A stretch of 28,775 bases of DNA from a virus. The position numbers and the translations under genes were made by a program. Positions 6,505-14,336 of the stretch are shown here, piece by piece (the stretch's first letter is position 1; every line of letters starts with the position of its first letter). The notes under the pieces were generated by a model. It was not told where the DNA came from and did no database searches. It worked only from the letters and a program-made list of their open reading frames with translations. Location of the stretch: IMG/VR virus record IMGVR_UViG_3300037086_000311, positions 1 through 28,775 of that record, one strand, 5' to 3'.

Positions 6505-8439
6505 TTATTGCTTCAAAAATTTATCAACCATTTTGTCATAGGAATATTTTAGTTTATCGTTAATTCCTGTTTGTTTCAAATTTAAGCCATTCGTATTACA
6601 AATTTCAAGAAAATTTTCAACACTAATCTTATTCTTTTCAATTGCATATTTTATAAGTGCTTTATAAGTACCCATATTTTTATTCAACAAATCTTTTGCC
6701 CTTTTCTTTTCTTCGCCTAATATGCCTTCAATAATTTCATCTGTTTTATCAGTATTATAGTTTAGTTCTAATCCTTGTGGTGCTTCTTTTTTTATCACCC
6801 TTGAAATAGTCCCATCCATTGCATATTTTCTAACATAACAACCTGCAGTATCTGTTGCATTTGCTATGTCTGCAGATGCACCAATTGATTTGAATTCTTC
6901 ACCAAATACAAGTTCTTCTGCAACAATACCGCCCAGATAAACCGCAATACGATTTCTTATAAATGTTTTATTTTCAATCGAACTATGATTAATGACAAAA
7001 CCTTCTGAGAAACCAGAACTGTTTATATTAATTTGCCTTGGTGGAGTTTTATATAATATTGCATATAATAAAGCATGACCAATTTCATGAACCTTTACCA
7101 TAATTTTTTCATCAATTGTTTTACCGTCACGAATAAGATCAATATCGAGAACAACTTCTTTATCATATATTTTGCTGTTAATAACAGTAAATAAAAGATT
7201 ATTTTTAATATCAAGAGACATTTCATTTAAATCATTCACAAGACAGAGATACAAGAAATATGGCAAATTACTACCAAGCAAATTATAAACCGTTGAAATT
7301 GCTGGTCTTACACCCTGCGCTGGAAACACTCCATTTCTGTAAATTGCATCATATATGTTATCAGATAAAGAAATTTTAATATGATGTTCAGTTTCAACCC
7401 TATCAAGAATTACTGTACAGTTCTTTTTGATGATTTCGTAATAACTTTTTTTATCCAAGCATGGATAAATAACATGATTATTTCCAAATCTGGCAATCTG
7501 CTCTGGTTTAAACTGTTTTGAAAGTGCATGTTTAATATGAATAATGTTGATTCTTTTGCTAAGTTCATGATAAATATCAGCATCTCTTTCACTGTCTTCA
7601 ACTTCATCAGCCATTGTAAATGCTTCATCAAGATTGCCCGAAATAAATATTAATAATTTTTCATATGACTTGCCTTCATTAACATTACCTAATTTAAGAT
7701 TATTTTCCATAATCTCCACACGTTGATCAAGACTCATTCTCATAATTTCTTCGGCAGAAATTTTTAAATTAAGCATTTTTTTAAAGCGACTTGCTGTCCA
7801 ATAAGATGTTTTATATTTGTAAATTTTTGGTTTTTTTGGTTTTGTTTTATTTTTACCTTTATTTTTTGGTGATGCTGTTTCATCTTTTTGGTCTTCGTCA
7901 GGTTCATCATCAGACATTCTATCAGAATAATACATTTCTTCATATAATAAATCCAATATTTCAACTCTACGTTGTGAATTATTTTGAAATCTACCATCTG
8001 AAAGTAACATCCAAACATCATTAAAATATTTATTATCAATCATTTCACCTTGTTCATTTAGAGTACGATACCTCTGAATTTCATCAAGAAGCAATATTGC
8101 TGGTTCTGCTGAATCAATACCACTACTCTCAAGAAAATTTTCAACACTTTTTGAATATTCATTCTTCATATCCATTTGAATTTCAATGAATTTATCGGTA
8201 AAATTTAATAATTTAACCAAAGTGCGAACCAAATCAGTTTTGCCCACACCAGTAATTCCCCATAATGAAACAATAAGTGGTCTGAATTGAAGTTCAGGTG
8301 TCAGATACCAGAGAGAAATACTATCAATTATCTTATCAATAGCGTCATCAATACCAATAAATTTATCTTTTAATGCAAGTTTAACTTCTTCAAGTTTTTC
8401 TCTTTTCGACTTAATGCGTTCAAGAAATTCTGTATTCAT
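6505..8439 (-). CDS. Clp/HSP100-type AAA+ ATPase fused to FtsH-type M41 metallopeptidase
   Basis: 644 residues, no membrane segment. Residues about 25-395 follow the second ATPase domain of ClpB/ClpC proteins: DKFIGIDDAIDKI, Walker A GITGVGKT (61-68), DMKNEY, Walker B ILLLDE (115-120), KPEQIARFGNNHVIYP (311-326, the Clp 'PE-x-x-R-x-D-x-x-V-x-F' region) and QGVRPAIS (375-382, sensor-2). A Lys/Asp-rich low-complexity insert lies at about 175-208. Residues about 440-640 form an M41 domain: zinc motif HEIGH (451-455), GGIVAEELVFGE (503-514) and GASADIANAT with the third-ligand Asp524. It should unfold and digest proteins in the cytoplasm. Real FtsH has an N-terminal membrane anchor and a different AAA domain, so this looks like a chimera. 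Confidence 0.85.
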   Translation of the reverse strand: MNTEFLERIKSKREKLEEVKLALKDKFIGIDDAIDKIIDSISLWYLTPELQFRPLIVSLWGITGVGKTDLVRTLVKLLNFTDKFIEIQMDMKNEYSKSVENFLESSGIDSAEPAILLLDEIQRYRTLNEQGEMIDNKYFNDVWMLLSDGRFQNNSQRRVEILDLLYEEMYYSDRMSDDEPDEDQKDETASPKNKGKNKTKPKKPKIYKYKTSYWTASRFKKMLNLKISAEEIMRMSLDQRVEIMENNLKLGNVNEGKSYEKLLIFISGNLDEAFTMADEVEDSERDADIYHELSKRINIIHIKHALSKQFKPEQIARFGNNHVIYPCLDKKSYYEIIKKNCTVILDRVETEHHIKISLSDNIYDAIYRNGVFPAQGVRPAISTVYNLLGSNLPYFLYLCLVNDLNEMSLDIKNNLLFTVINSKIYDKEVVLDIDLIRDGKTIDEKIMVKVHEIGHALLYAILYKTPPRQININSSGFSEGFVINHSSIENKTFIRNRIAVYLGGIVAEELVFGEEFKSIGASADIANATDTAGCYVRKYAMDGTISRVIKKEAPQGLELNYNTDKTDEIIEGILGEEKKRAKDLLNKNMGTYKALIKYAIEKNKISVENFLEICNTNGLNLKQTGINDKLKYSYDKMVDKFLKQ

Positions 8440-8469
8440 ATCATTTTATGTTTTAAATAAATTTAATTA

Positions 8470-8600
8470 TATCTTTACGTGAATAGCGTCCGTTATGTAA
8501 AACTTATGCAACATTGCTGTTTACTTCCTGATTCATTGTACCACCAGATACCAAAGTATCAAGTTGTTTAGGCACTCCACAGGCTGATTCGATGTAACTC
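8470..8600 (-). ncRNA. candidate omega-RNA/reRNA at the 3' end of tnpB
   Basis: TnpB systems encode their guide-RNA scaffold across the 3' end of tnpB and the element's right end. Here that stretch can form two hairpins on the minus strand: GATAC-TTTG-GTATC (plus 8547-8560), and GTAAAC (8524-8519) with GTTTTAC (8503-8497), with an inner GCA/TGC pair, spanning the tnpB stop. The segment up to about 8470 (AACGGACGCTATTCACG) would be the right end, and the guide would follow. Borders are estimates. Confidence 0.35.
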
Positions 8601-9670
8601 ACCGACTTATTTCTTAAATTAATTGCAGCATTTAAATCTCTGTCAATTATAATATCACAAATATCACAAATATCACAAATATAGGTTCTATCGCTTAGTT
8701 TTAATTCTTTTTTAATATTACCACAATTTGAACATGTTTTACTGCTTGGATAAAATCTATCAATAATTGTAAGTGTTGAACTATACCATTGACATTTATA
8801 CTCCAATTGTCTTCTGAACTCTGAAAAGCCACCATCCAGTATAGCACTTGCAAGTTTATGATTTTTACTCATGCCCTTTACATTTAAATCTTCAATACAT
8901 ATCTCGCTGTGGTTTTTGGCTAAATATGTTGTCAATTTATGTAATGCATCTTTACGAATGTTTGCTATTTTATAATGTAGTTTTGCTACTTTTATACATG
9001 CTTTTTTACAATTATTGCTATCTTTTTGTTTCTTACTATATCTTCTTTGTAATATTTTTAATTTTCTCTTATTCTTTTTATATGGTTTAACTGCCTCAAA
9101 TATTTTTCCGTTTGATAATGTAGCAAGTGTCTTTATACCTAAATCTACACCGATAGTACCATTAATTTTATTAATTATTTGCAATTTGAAAGGTACTTTG
9201 AAGGCAATAAACCATTGATTTGCAGTCTTGCTAATAACAACATTTTTAATTTCACATTGAGGTAATATTTCCGAACATTTCAACCAACCGAATATTGGTA
9301 CTTTAATTTTATTACCATTCACATGAATGTTGGCTTCTAAATAAAAACTATCGTGTTGACCCTTCTTTTTAAACTTAGGATATTTAATATCTTTAACTTT
9401 AAACATTTTTTTATATGCTTCATCCAAATTTCTCAAACCTTGCTGAGAAGACCATTTACTAACTTCATACAACCAAGACTTAACACTTTTTTCTTCTGCC
9501 ACAAATTTCTTATGTAAATCAATTGCTGTTGGTCTTTTTTCTTTATTTTGTATTGCTAAGTCACAGACAGATTTGCCCCAATTATAAGCATAACGTTGAA
9601 CCCCTGCATGTTTATTTGCAAGGGTTGTTTGCTTATTATTTAATTCCAATCTTGTCTTAAATGATTTCAT
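8504..9670 (-). CDS. tnpB: TnpB RNA-guided endonuclease (IS605 OrfB family)
   Basis: 388 residues from the ATG at 9670 (an upstream TTG at 9682 overlaps the ligase stop). The N-terminal OrfB helix-turn-helix region (KSFKTRLELNNKQTTLANKHAG) is followed by the RuvC-like nuclease with all three catalytic acids: GVDLGIKTLATLS (Asp176), ICIEDLNVKGM (Glu260) and IIDRDLNAAINL (Asp345). The zinc finger begins CSNCGN and continues YICDICDICD, where a 9-base tandem repeat adds an extra Cys-x-x-Cys unit compared with the usual single C-x-x-C. Length is normal for TnpB. It would cut DNA next to a short motif using the RNA from its 3' end, and so help the element persist. The modified finger may affect function. 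Confidence 0.92.
   Translation of the reverse strand: MKSFKTRLELNNKQTTLANKHAGVQRYAYNWGKSVCDLAIQNKEKRPTAIDLHKKFVAEEKSVKSWLYEVSKWSSQQGLRNLDEAYKKMFKVKDIKYPKFKKKGQHDSFYLEANIHVNGNKIKVPIFGWLKCSEILPQCEIKNVVISKTANQWFIAFKVPFKLQIINKINGTIGVDLGIKTLATLSNGKIFEAVKPYKKNKRKLKILQRRYSKKQKDSNNCKKACIKVAKLHYKIANIRKDALHKLTTYLAKNHSEICIEDLNVKGMSKNHKLASAILDGGFSEFRRQLEYKCQWYSSTLTIIDRFYPSSKTCSNCGNIKKELKLSDRTYICDICDICDIIIDRDLNAAINLRNKSVSYIESACGVPKQLDTLVSGGTMNQEVNSNVA
8652..8682 (-). repeat. 9-base tandem repeat within tnpB zinc finger
   Basis: ATATCACAA occurs three times head to tail (8652-8660, 8661-8669, 8670-8678), followed by a partial fourth (ATAT). In frame it encodes Cys-Asp-Ile repeats in the second half of the TnpB zinc finger. 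Replication slippage is the likely cause. Confidence 0.85.
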
Positions 9671-9671
9671 T

Positions 9672-10688
9672 TTATGTCCCAAAGTTAGAATTTAAATAAT
9701 TTAACCAAAATATTCTGGCTTTTGCAGATATTGCGCTACCAATTTTCTTTTGATCAATACCGTTTGCAATCATTGTATCTGTTTCTTCCTTAACTACATC
9801 ATTATATACCCATCTAAGGTATTCACCAGTAGTTTTTGGTTCGATTGGCAGACCTAATTCTTTCATTTTATCAATACCTTGCAATAATCTATTTTCAGTA
9901 ACTGCATATTCAATAAACGTATTAATATTTTCAACAGCCTCTACATCAACAGTAGTAAGAGTTTTAACTTTTGAGTTCTGGTGTTTTTCACCTTTAACTT
10001 TGAAGATGTATCGCTCTTCACCATTAATATACTCCCAAACAATACCTTCACCAACACCACTTATACCAAAATATTTAGCAACAGGGCATTCTTTTTCAAC
10101 ACTTGTAGTTAATTCAATTAATTTATTCTGCATTAATTCTGGAGAATTAAAATCAATATCAATTGAAAAATTAGGAAATTGCATGATATTATAAATTTGT
10201 TCATCTTCAATTTTTAAATGTGCAAAGTTCTTCATATCCATATATATATCATCAATTTTAACGGCAAATATTACAAACATTTTAGGAAGTTGATTAATTG
10301 CAACTGACTTCTGAATGCCCTGACCGCACCATTCACCATAGATTGCACAAAACTGATCGAATTTAATGCCATCAAATAGTTTACGATAATTCTTAGTTTG
10401 CATAGTCTTCATGAATCCAGCATTATCTTGTTCAAGACTCAATACGTTTTCTCTTGATTGAAATTCAAAATGATATTGATCACCATCAACAAAATCAGAC
10501 TGTTTATATAATACAATTGCTGAGTTAGTACCATGTAATTTTACTGTACCTCTGAATGTAAATACAGGATATGGTGCTGAATGCTGATAAATAGCATCAC
10601 CATTAACATCCCTGCCTTGATAGTCACAATGACTTCTGACTTCTCTTACCACATTTCTAAACTGACCAATTTCTGTAAATGTTTTCAT
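9672..10688 (-). CDS. Rnl2-type RNA ligase
   Basis: 338 residues. The nucleotidyl-transferase motif I is VKLHGTNSAIV with Lys50 as the AMP-accepting residue. Further motifs: FEFQSRENVLSL (motif Ia region), FCAIYGEWCGQGIQ (motif III), GEGIVWEYING (motif IV) and YIFKVKGEKH (motif V), all in the order of T4 Rnl2 and trypanosome editing ligases. The C-terminal helical region (about 250-338) resembles the Rnl2 C-terminal domain. It would seal nicks in RNA duplexes or repair broken RNA such as tRNA. A long structured leader precedes it, and tnpB begins one base after its stop. No second ligase motif or kinase domain is fused to it. Confidence 0.88.
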   Translation of the reverse strand: MKTFTEIGQFRNVVREVRSHCDYQGRDVNGDAIYQHSAPYPVFTFRGTVKLHGTNSAIVLYKQSDFVDGDQYHFEFQSRENVLSLEQDNAGFMKTMQTKNYRKLFDGIKFDQFCAIYGEWCGQGIQKSVAINQLPKMFVIFAVKIDDIYMDMKNFAHLKIEDEQIYNIMQFPNFSIDIDFNSPELMQNKLIELTTSVEKECPVAKYFGISGVGEGIVWEYINGEERYIFKVKGEKHQNSKVKTLTTVDVEAVENINTFIEYAVTENRLLQGIDKMKELGLPIEPKTTGEYLRWVYNDVVKEETDTMIANGIDQKKIGSAISAKARIFWLNYLNSNFGT

Positions 10689-11060
10689 AAATTAATAATT
10701 TAATTAAAAACAAGTTTTATTTGAAAAATCTTTTTGTCCGTTTCCAAGTCGGAATAGTTTTTCAGACCGCTTTGGGTCTGTGTGTCCCACATAATGCGCA
10801 TTATAAAGAGGCGTGAGTCCCTACTACTATCTGATAACAAACAACATCCTTTAGAATAGGATTGTTTTTCATAGTGTAGGCTCTTATGAACACTCCTACG
10901 ACTTATAACGCAGAACTTACTATTTACTTTTCAACAGAAAGACTTAATCTTCAAAGAACTTTTTTGCAAATATATATAAATTATAATAGATTAGCTATAT
11001 ATTTTATGTTTATTTTATTTTTTTTCATTTCTTTTTATTTTAAATTAATATTAAAATTTT
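10689..11060 (-). ncRNA. structured, G+C-richer leader or small RNA upstream of RNA ligase (core 10725-10920)
   Basis: This 372-base gap has no convincing gene. Its core is clearly richer in G+C than the flanks and holds several hairpins: CAGACC/GGTCTG (10763-10768 with 10775-10780), the perfect palindrome ATAATGCGCATTAT (10791-10804), ATCCT/AGGAT (10846-10850 with 10858-10862) and GTAGG/CCTAC near 10875-10899. The minus strand carries a repeated element (GGGACTCACG and GGGACACACA). The part at 10960-11060 is nearly pure A+T. If read on the minus strand it would be a long 5' leader of the ligase gene; it could equally be an independent RNA. I do not recognise a known riboswitch or intron. Confidence 0.5.
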
Positions 11061-11480
11061 TCATTTGCAAATATAAAGTAGATTTGCAACATATTCAATG
11101 TTTTTTTTATTTTCTTTCATTTCTTTTTTAATTAGATTAGCTAATCTACTTCTTTCTTCAGAAGCATGTATAACATTCACACTAAAATATTCTTCAAGTA
11201 AAGATATAAGAGTTTTACATGAATTGAATTCATTATGAATATTTACATCAATACTATTAACTTCATACATTTCAAATTCGACCATTTCCATATCATCAAA
11301 AGACATCTGATCAGGAAGCGAAATGCAATCTTTATAATAATCTTTTGTTAATTCCAGTGTTGCTGTCAATGGTTGAGGCTTGGGAAATTCACAGGTATAT
11401 ATAATCATTGTTTTTTCAACAACATCAATATAAATGAATTCCTTCGGTTCTCTTTTAGTTCTTAATGTTTTGAATTTCAT
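11061..11480 (-). CDS. hypothetical protein (139 aa)
   Basis: Begins MKFKTLRTKREPKEFIYIDV; the rest looks alpha/beta, with an acidic middle (SFDDMEMVEFEMYEV) and a C-terminal helical region rich in Lys and Glu. No family recognised. It overlaps the upstream gene by 26 bases in another frame, so the two are co-transcribed. Cys residues are few and no membrane or signal segment is present. Confidence 0.65.
   Translation of the reverse strand: MKFKTLRTKREPKEFIYIDVVEKTMIIYTCEFPKPQPLTATLELTKDYYKDCISLPDQMSFDDMEMVEFEMYEVNSIDVNIHNEFNSCKTLISLLEEYFSVNVIHASEERSRLANLIKKEMKENKKNIEYVANLLYICK
11068..11099 (-). promoter_or_regulatory. possible host-type promoter for leader and RNA ligase
   Basis: Minus strand: ATTG (plus 11096-11099), 20 bases, then TATATTTG (plus 11068-11075), close to the Bacteroidota TTTG-N19-TAnnTTTG. 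It lies in the last codons of the 11061-11480 gene and would start a transcript of about 370 bases before the ligase ATG. A second TATATTTG at 10967-10974 has no -33 partner. Confidence 0.35.
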
Positions 11481-11814
11481 ATTTTTCTTTTGCTAAATTT
11501 AAACTTATTTTACATGCCATTAATTGGCTATCCAGTATTCCAATTCGTTTTTCTGTTCGTTTGATAAAATTTATCAATGCTTCTTCTTCAGTTGGATAAG
11601 CGAATCTCTTTTTTGTTGTTTTAGAAACCCATTTTTTCCAATTATATTGACTATAACCTAAACTACCATAGCCAATCCAATATCCTTTGGGAGTTTCTTT
11701 GAGCAAATCATAAGTCCTCAATTCCAATTTTGGATTAGGGAAATGCGAATCTGTATATTCACCATCGTCACCCATAACAGCATATTGAACTGCTTCGTAT
11801 CTATAAAATTTCAT
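11455..11814 (-). CDS. conserved phage protein of unknown function (119 aa)
   Basis: Pattern: MKFYRYEAVQYAV, then LRTYDLLKETPKGYWIGYG, then KKWVSKTTKKRFAYPTEEEAL and a C-terminal helix (FIKRTEKRIGILDSQLMACK). I have seen this layout (ETPKGYWI ... WV-x-K-x-x-KKRFAYPT-x-EEAL) in uncharacterised phage proteins. No enzymatic motif is evident. It begins 2 bases after the HicB-like gene's stop. Confidence 0.75.
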   Translation of the reverse strand: MKFYRYEAVQYAVMGDDGEYTDSHFPNPKLELRTYDLLKETPKGYWIGYGSLGYSQYNWKKWVSKTTKKRFAYPTEEEALINFIKRTEKRIGILDSQLMACKISLNLAKEKYEIQNIKN

Positions 11815-11816
11815 AA

Positions 11817-12026
11817 TTAAAATTTATCTAATTCTTCTACCGACAATGTGTTTTTATAATGAAAAACATCATGGACTGTTCTCGTTAAATTATCTAAGGC
11901 ATCCTCTTTTGTTTCACCTTCTGATATTATATTGGGAAATTCTTTAAAAAAAATGGTATAACCACCTATTTTTTCATCTTCCACATAAATGGGAGTTACA
12001 GGTATTGTTATTAATACTATGCTCAT
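11817..12026 (-). CDS. HicB-like antitoxin-fold protein, without HicA
   Basis: 69 residues. IGGYTIFFKEFPNIISEGETKEDALDNLTRTVHDVF matches the HicB N-terminal fold (Y-x-x-x-x-PE/FP-x-x-x-x-G-x-T-x-EEA-x-x-x-L); the residues are split here around FPNIISEGETKEDAL. HicB normally neutralises the mRNA-cutting toxin HicA and has a C-terminal DNA-binding domain. That domain is missing here, and neither neighbour looks like HicA. It may be a phage anti-toxin decoy that protects against a host HicA, which is inference. Its start overlaps the upstream stop by four bases. Confidence 0.65.
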   Translation of the reverse strand: MSIVLITIPVTPIYVEDEKIGGYTIFFKEFPNIISEGETKEDALDNLTRTVHDVFHYKNTLSVEELDKF

Positions 12027-12313
12027 TTTATTACCTCCTTTTTAACTCTAAAATTATGTCCAGCTTTTTGAGCATCTTCTTTTAATTTTAATTTCATTTG
12101 TTTACCTATACGCTCTGCAGCAAGACGTGCGTTCACACACCAACGTAAGTCTTCTTTGGTATATGGTTGACCATCAAGTGTTGCAATACCCTCCCAAACA
12201 TTTTGTCCGGGTTTCATCAAACCATCAATCATTTTAAGTCCAATAATTAAGATTAAATCTTTTGGTTCTCTATCGAAAGTATATGATAATTTGTAAGTTC
12301 CTTTAATTTCCAT
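12023..12313 (-). CDS. hypothetical protein (96 aa)
   Basis: No family recognised. It starts MEIKGTYKLSYTFDREPKD, continues with GLKMIDGLMKPGQNVWEG, and has a basic C-terminal helical half (CVNARLAAERIGKQMKLKLKE) suggestive of nucleic-acid or protein contact. It is coupled to the HicB-like gene by a four-base overlap, but it does not show the HicA double-stranded-RNA-binding-like fold. Confidence 0.65.
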   Translation of the reverse strand: MEIKGTYKLSYTFDREPKDLILIIGLKMIDGLMKPGQNVWEGIATLDGQPYTKEDLRWCVNARLAAERIGKQMKLKLKEDAQKAGHNFRVKKEVIK

Positions 12314-12354
12314 ATTATTTTTGATAAAATAAATTAAATTTTAATTATTATACA

Positions 12355-14283
12355 TTAATTACTATCTGCTTCTTCTTTAACTATGTCATTAAAATCTTCA
12401 TAAGTTACAATTTCTATTCCCTTTTTCTCAGCAGTTTTCATTTTACTGCTCGTTGAGTCATAACTGTCTGTTATTAGATATTGACAGTTTTTATCGGTGA
12501 TTGAAACTTCAACAATGTTTGAAAATTTATTAATGAATTCTTCTTTTGTTTTATAACCGAATTCCTTTGGACTTCCAGTTAAACATGCGTAATGATTTGT
12601 TTTCATATTATTTAAAATTAATTTAGGTTTATCAATTGTTATTCCAAATGATTCAAGTGTACTTACAGCAGTTTTAATATATGCTTCAACATATTTATCA
12701 TGTAACATAGTTACAAGTGCTCTCTCCAATCCCGTATAATCAGGAATAAGTCCACAATGTTCTTTGGCTATTTGTGTTGATAGTTTTTTACCAACATTGT
12801 CATAACCAAGCATTATTATAACTTGTTCATATGTTAAAGATTTAATATTTTTAAATGCGTTAACAAATATTTCATGTGACCGTGAACCGTATTTTATACC
12901 AAAACTTTCAATATTTTTACTATCACTGTGAACGAGTACCCATTTCATAAGTTCATACATATTTTTAAAATCTTTTGCAAATGGTTCAAGTGTTTTACCC
13001 CCAACATTTTTAAGATCAAGGACAGTTGAAGCACTTGCTAATTTCTTAGCAATTTTGCCAACACAATCTTCATTTGGACAGATTAAATGTATACCGTCAA
13101 ATTCAAGAGTTGAATTACAATGAGAACAGATAGTAGGAAGTTCAAATGTTACTTCACTTTCAATTGTAACTGATTGAATTTCAGGTATTATGTCTCCAGC
13201 TTTAATTATTGCAACAAACGTATCAGAACCAATTTTATTATTAACAATATAACCAGCATTATAACCCGATGCTCTTTTAACTATACTTCCAGCAAGTTCA
13301 ACAGGATTTAATAATACAACGGGATTAAGTTCTCCCGTTTTACTGATATTCCATTCAATACCTGTAACTCTTGTGACTACTTCATCAGGCACAAATTTAC
13401 ATGCAAGACTCCAATCAGGGTCGTGATCATTTTCGCCAATTAATTTTCTATATTCATAAGGAGCAGAAATAACAACCCCATCAAGAGGAATAGTAAACGT
13501 TTTTCTTAATTCTTCCATTTCTTTGATACACTTAACATAATCAGTTGGATTCATGATGGTCTGAAATGTATTTCCAAACATATTTTCAGGTAAAATATCG
13601 AGATCGGTTTGAATTCCATTAATTAACATTGCAACGGGAATAAGTGTTAAATCAGCGACTTTTTCAAGTGAATAATCATCTTTACCAAGAACACCTGCTA
13701 CAAAATTTCTTGCATTTGCATATAAGCCATCTTCTTTTTTACCGAGATATTTTTTGTCGAAAAGTTTCTGGTCAATAACGCACTCACAACGAATTTCAAT
13801 TAGAGGAACAGAATCTCTTGCATCAAGGTGTATTGGTAAATATACATGAAAACGATCAGTAACGTCTTTTCCAGATTTTCCATCTCCACGAGTAAGAACA
13901 CTTTGTAATACACCATTAATATATATAATATTAATTGCATTGCCATCGAACTTAGGTGAACTTAAAAGACTGGTAATATGATTGCCTGTTGCTCTAAAAA
14001 CAACAGTATTTATTTTATTAAACCATTTTTGAAACGATTCTATTTGATAATTAGTTATACCCTTAGTACTTTCAGTTTGTATTTTTGCTAATGATAACAT
14101 TGGATTAGGATGTGGAAAGTCAAAATCTTTACGCTTTGACCCTACTTGTTCAATTACTTTAGAACCAACAGCTTTAAGTTCTTTTTCAAGAATATCAAAC
14201 GCTACATCAGACATTAGGGGATTACCTTCATAATAAGCAATTTTTGCTTTTAAATATTGAATTTCGAGATTTTGAGTATTCAT
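12355..14283 (-). CDS. ligA: NAD+-dependent DNA ligase
   Basis: 642 residues, close to bacterial LigA length (about 670). Visible parts: HPNPMLSLAKI (58-68); adenylation motif SPKFDGNAI with Lys111; TRGDGKSGKDVT (131-142); LDGVVIS (268-274); CKFVPDE (295-301); an OB region ending KAGDIIPEI (361-369); a zinc finger with Cys386, 389, 402 and 407; helix-hairpin-helix repeats at about 420-520; and a C-terminal BRCT domain at about 560-635. It seals nicks in DNA during phage replication. In the adenylation motif the usual K-x-DG core is kept. Driven by phage-class promoter P4, with a 21-base gap between the -7 box and the ATG. Confidence 0.95.
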   Translation of the reverse strand: MNTQNLEIQYLKAKIAYYEGNPLMSDVAFDILEKELKAVGSKVIEQVGSKRKDFDFPHPNPMLSLAKIQTESTKGITNYQIESFQKWFNKINTVVFRATGNHITSLLSSPKFDGNAINIIYINGVLQSVLTRGDGKSGKDVTDRFHVYLPIHLDARDSVPLIEIRCECVIDQKLFDKKYLGKKEDGLYANARNFVAGVLGKDDYSLEKVADLTLIPVAMLINGIQTDLDILPENMFGNTFQTIMNPTDYVKCIKEMEELRKTFTIPLDGVVISAPYEYRKLIGENDHDPDWSLACKFVPDEVVTRVTGIEWNISKTGELNPVVLLNPVELAGSIVKRASGYNAGYIVNNKIGSDTFVAIIKAGDIIPEIQSVTIESEVTFELPTICSHCNSTLEFDGIHLICPNEDCVGKIAKKLASASTVLDLKNVGGKTLEPFAKDFKNMYELMKWVLVHSDSKNIESFGIKYGSRSHEIFVNAFKNIKSLTYEQVIIMLGYDNVGKKLSTQIAKEHCGLIPDYTGLERALVTMLHDKYVEAYIKTAVSTLESFGITIDKPKLILNNMKTNHYACLTGSPKEFGYKTKEEFINKFSNIVEVSITDKNCQYLITDSYDSTSSKMKTAEKKGIEIVTYEDFNDIVKEEADSN

Positions 14284-14304
14284 AATTATAAGTTATTTTT
14301 TATA

Positions 14305-14336
14305 TTATACGTAAATATAATTGAAAAGGTTACAAA
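14305..14336 (-). promoter_or_regulatory. phage-class promoter P4 (DNA ligase)
   Basis: Minus strand: TTTGTAACC (TTTG at plus 14333-14336), 19 bases between TTTG and the -7 box, then TACGTATAA (plus 14305-14313). It overlaps the last codons of the upstream ATP-grasp gene and points at the ligase ATG at 14283. Confidence 0.75.

Larger units (their letters stand above)
8470..9676 (-). mobile_element. tnpB-only IS200/IS605-type element (borders approximate)
   Basis: One tnpB gene without a tnpA transposase lies between two phage genes: its start follows the RNA-ligase stop by one base and its stop is 64 bases from the protease-fusion ATG. The left end must lie within or just after the 3' end of the ligase gene, so the last ligase codons may come from the element. 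No long terminal inverted repeat is expected in this family and none is seen. Without tnpA it needs a helper to move. Confidence 0.45.

Noticed and set aside
7764-8039. Long frames on both strands inside the Clp/M41 gene
   Set aside because: They come from the low-complexity Lys/Asp-rich insert; the translated proteins are Ile/Lys or Phe/Leu strings without domain features.
11020-11060. ATTTTAA/TTAAAAT inverted repeat as terminator
   Set aside because: Pure A+T pairing in an A+T-only region is expected by chance, and the T run is weak.
10886-11131. Plus-strand 81-codon frame starting MNTPTTYNAEL
   Set aside because: It opposes the flanking genes, is dominated by Phe/Tyr/Ile codons from the pure A+T stretch, and overlaps the 3' end of a better minus-strand gene.
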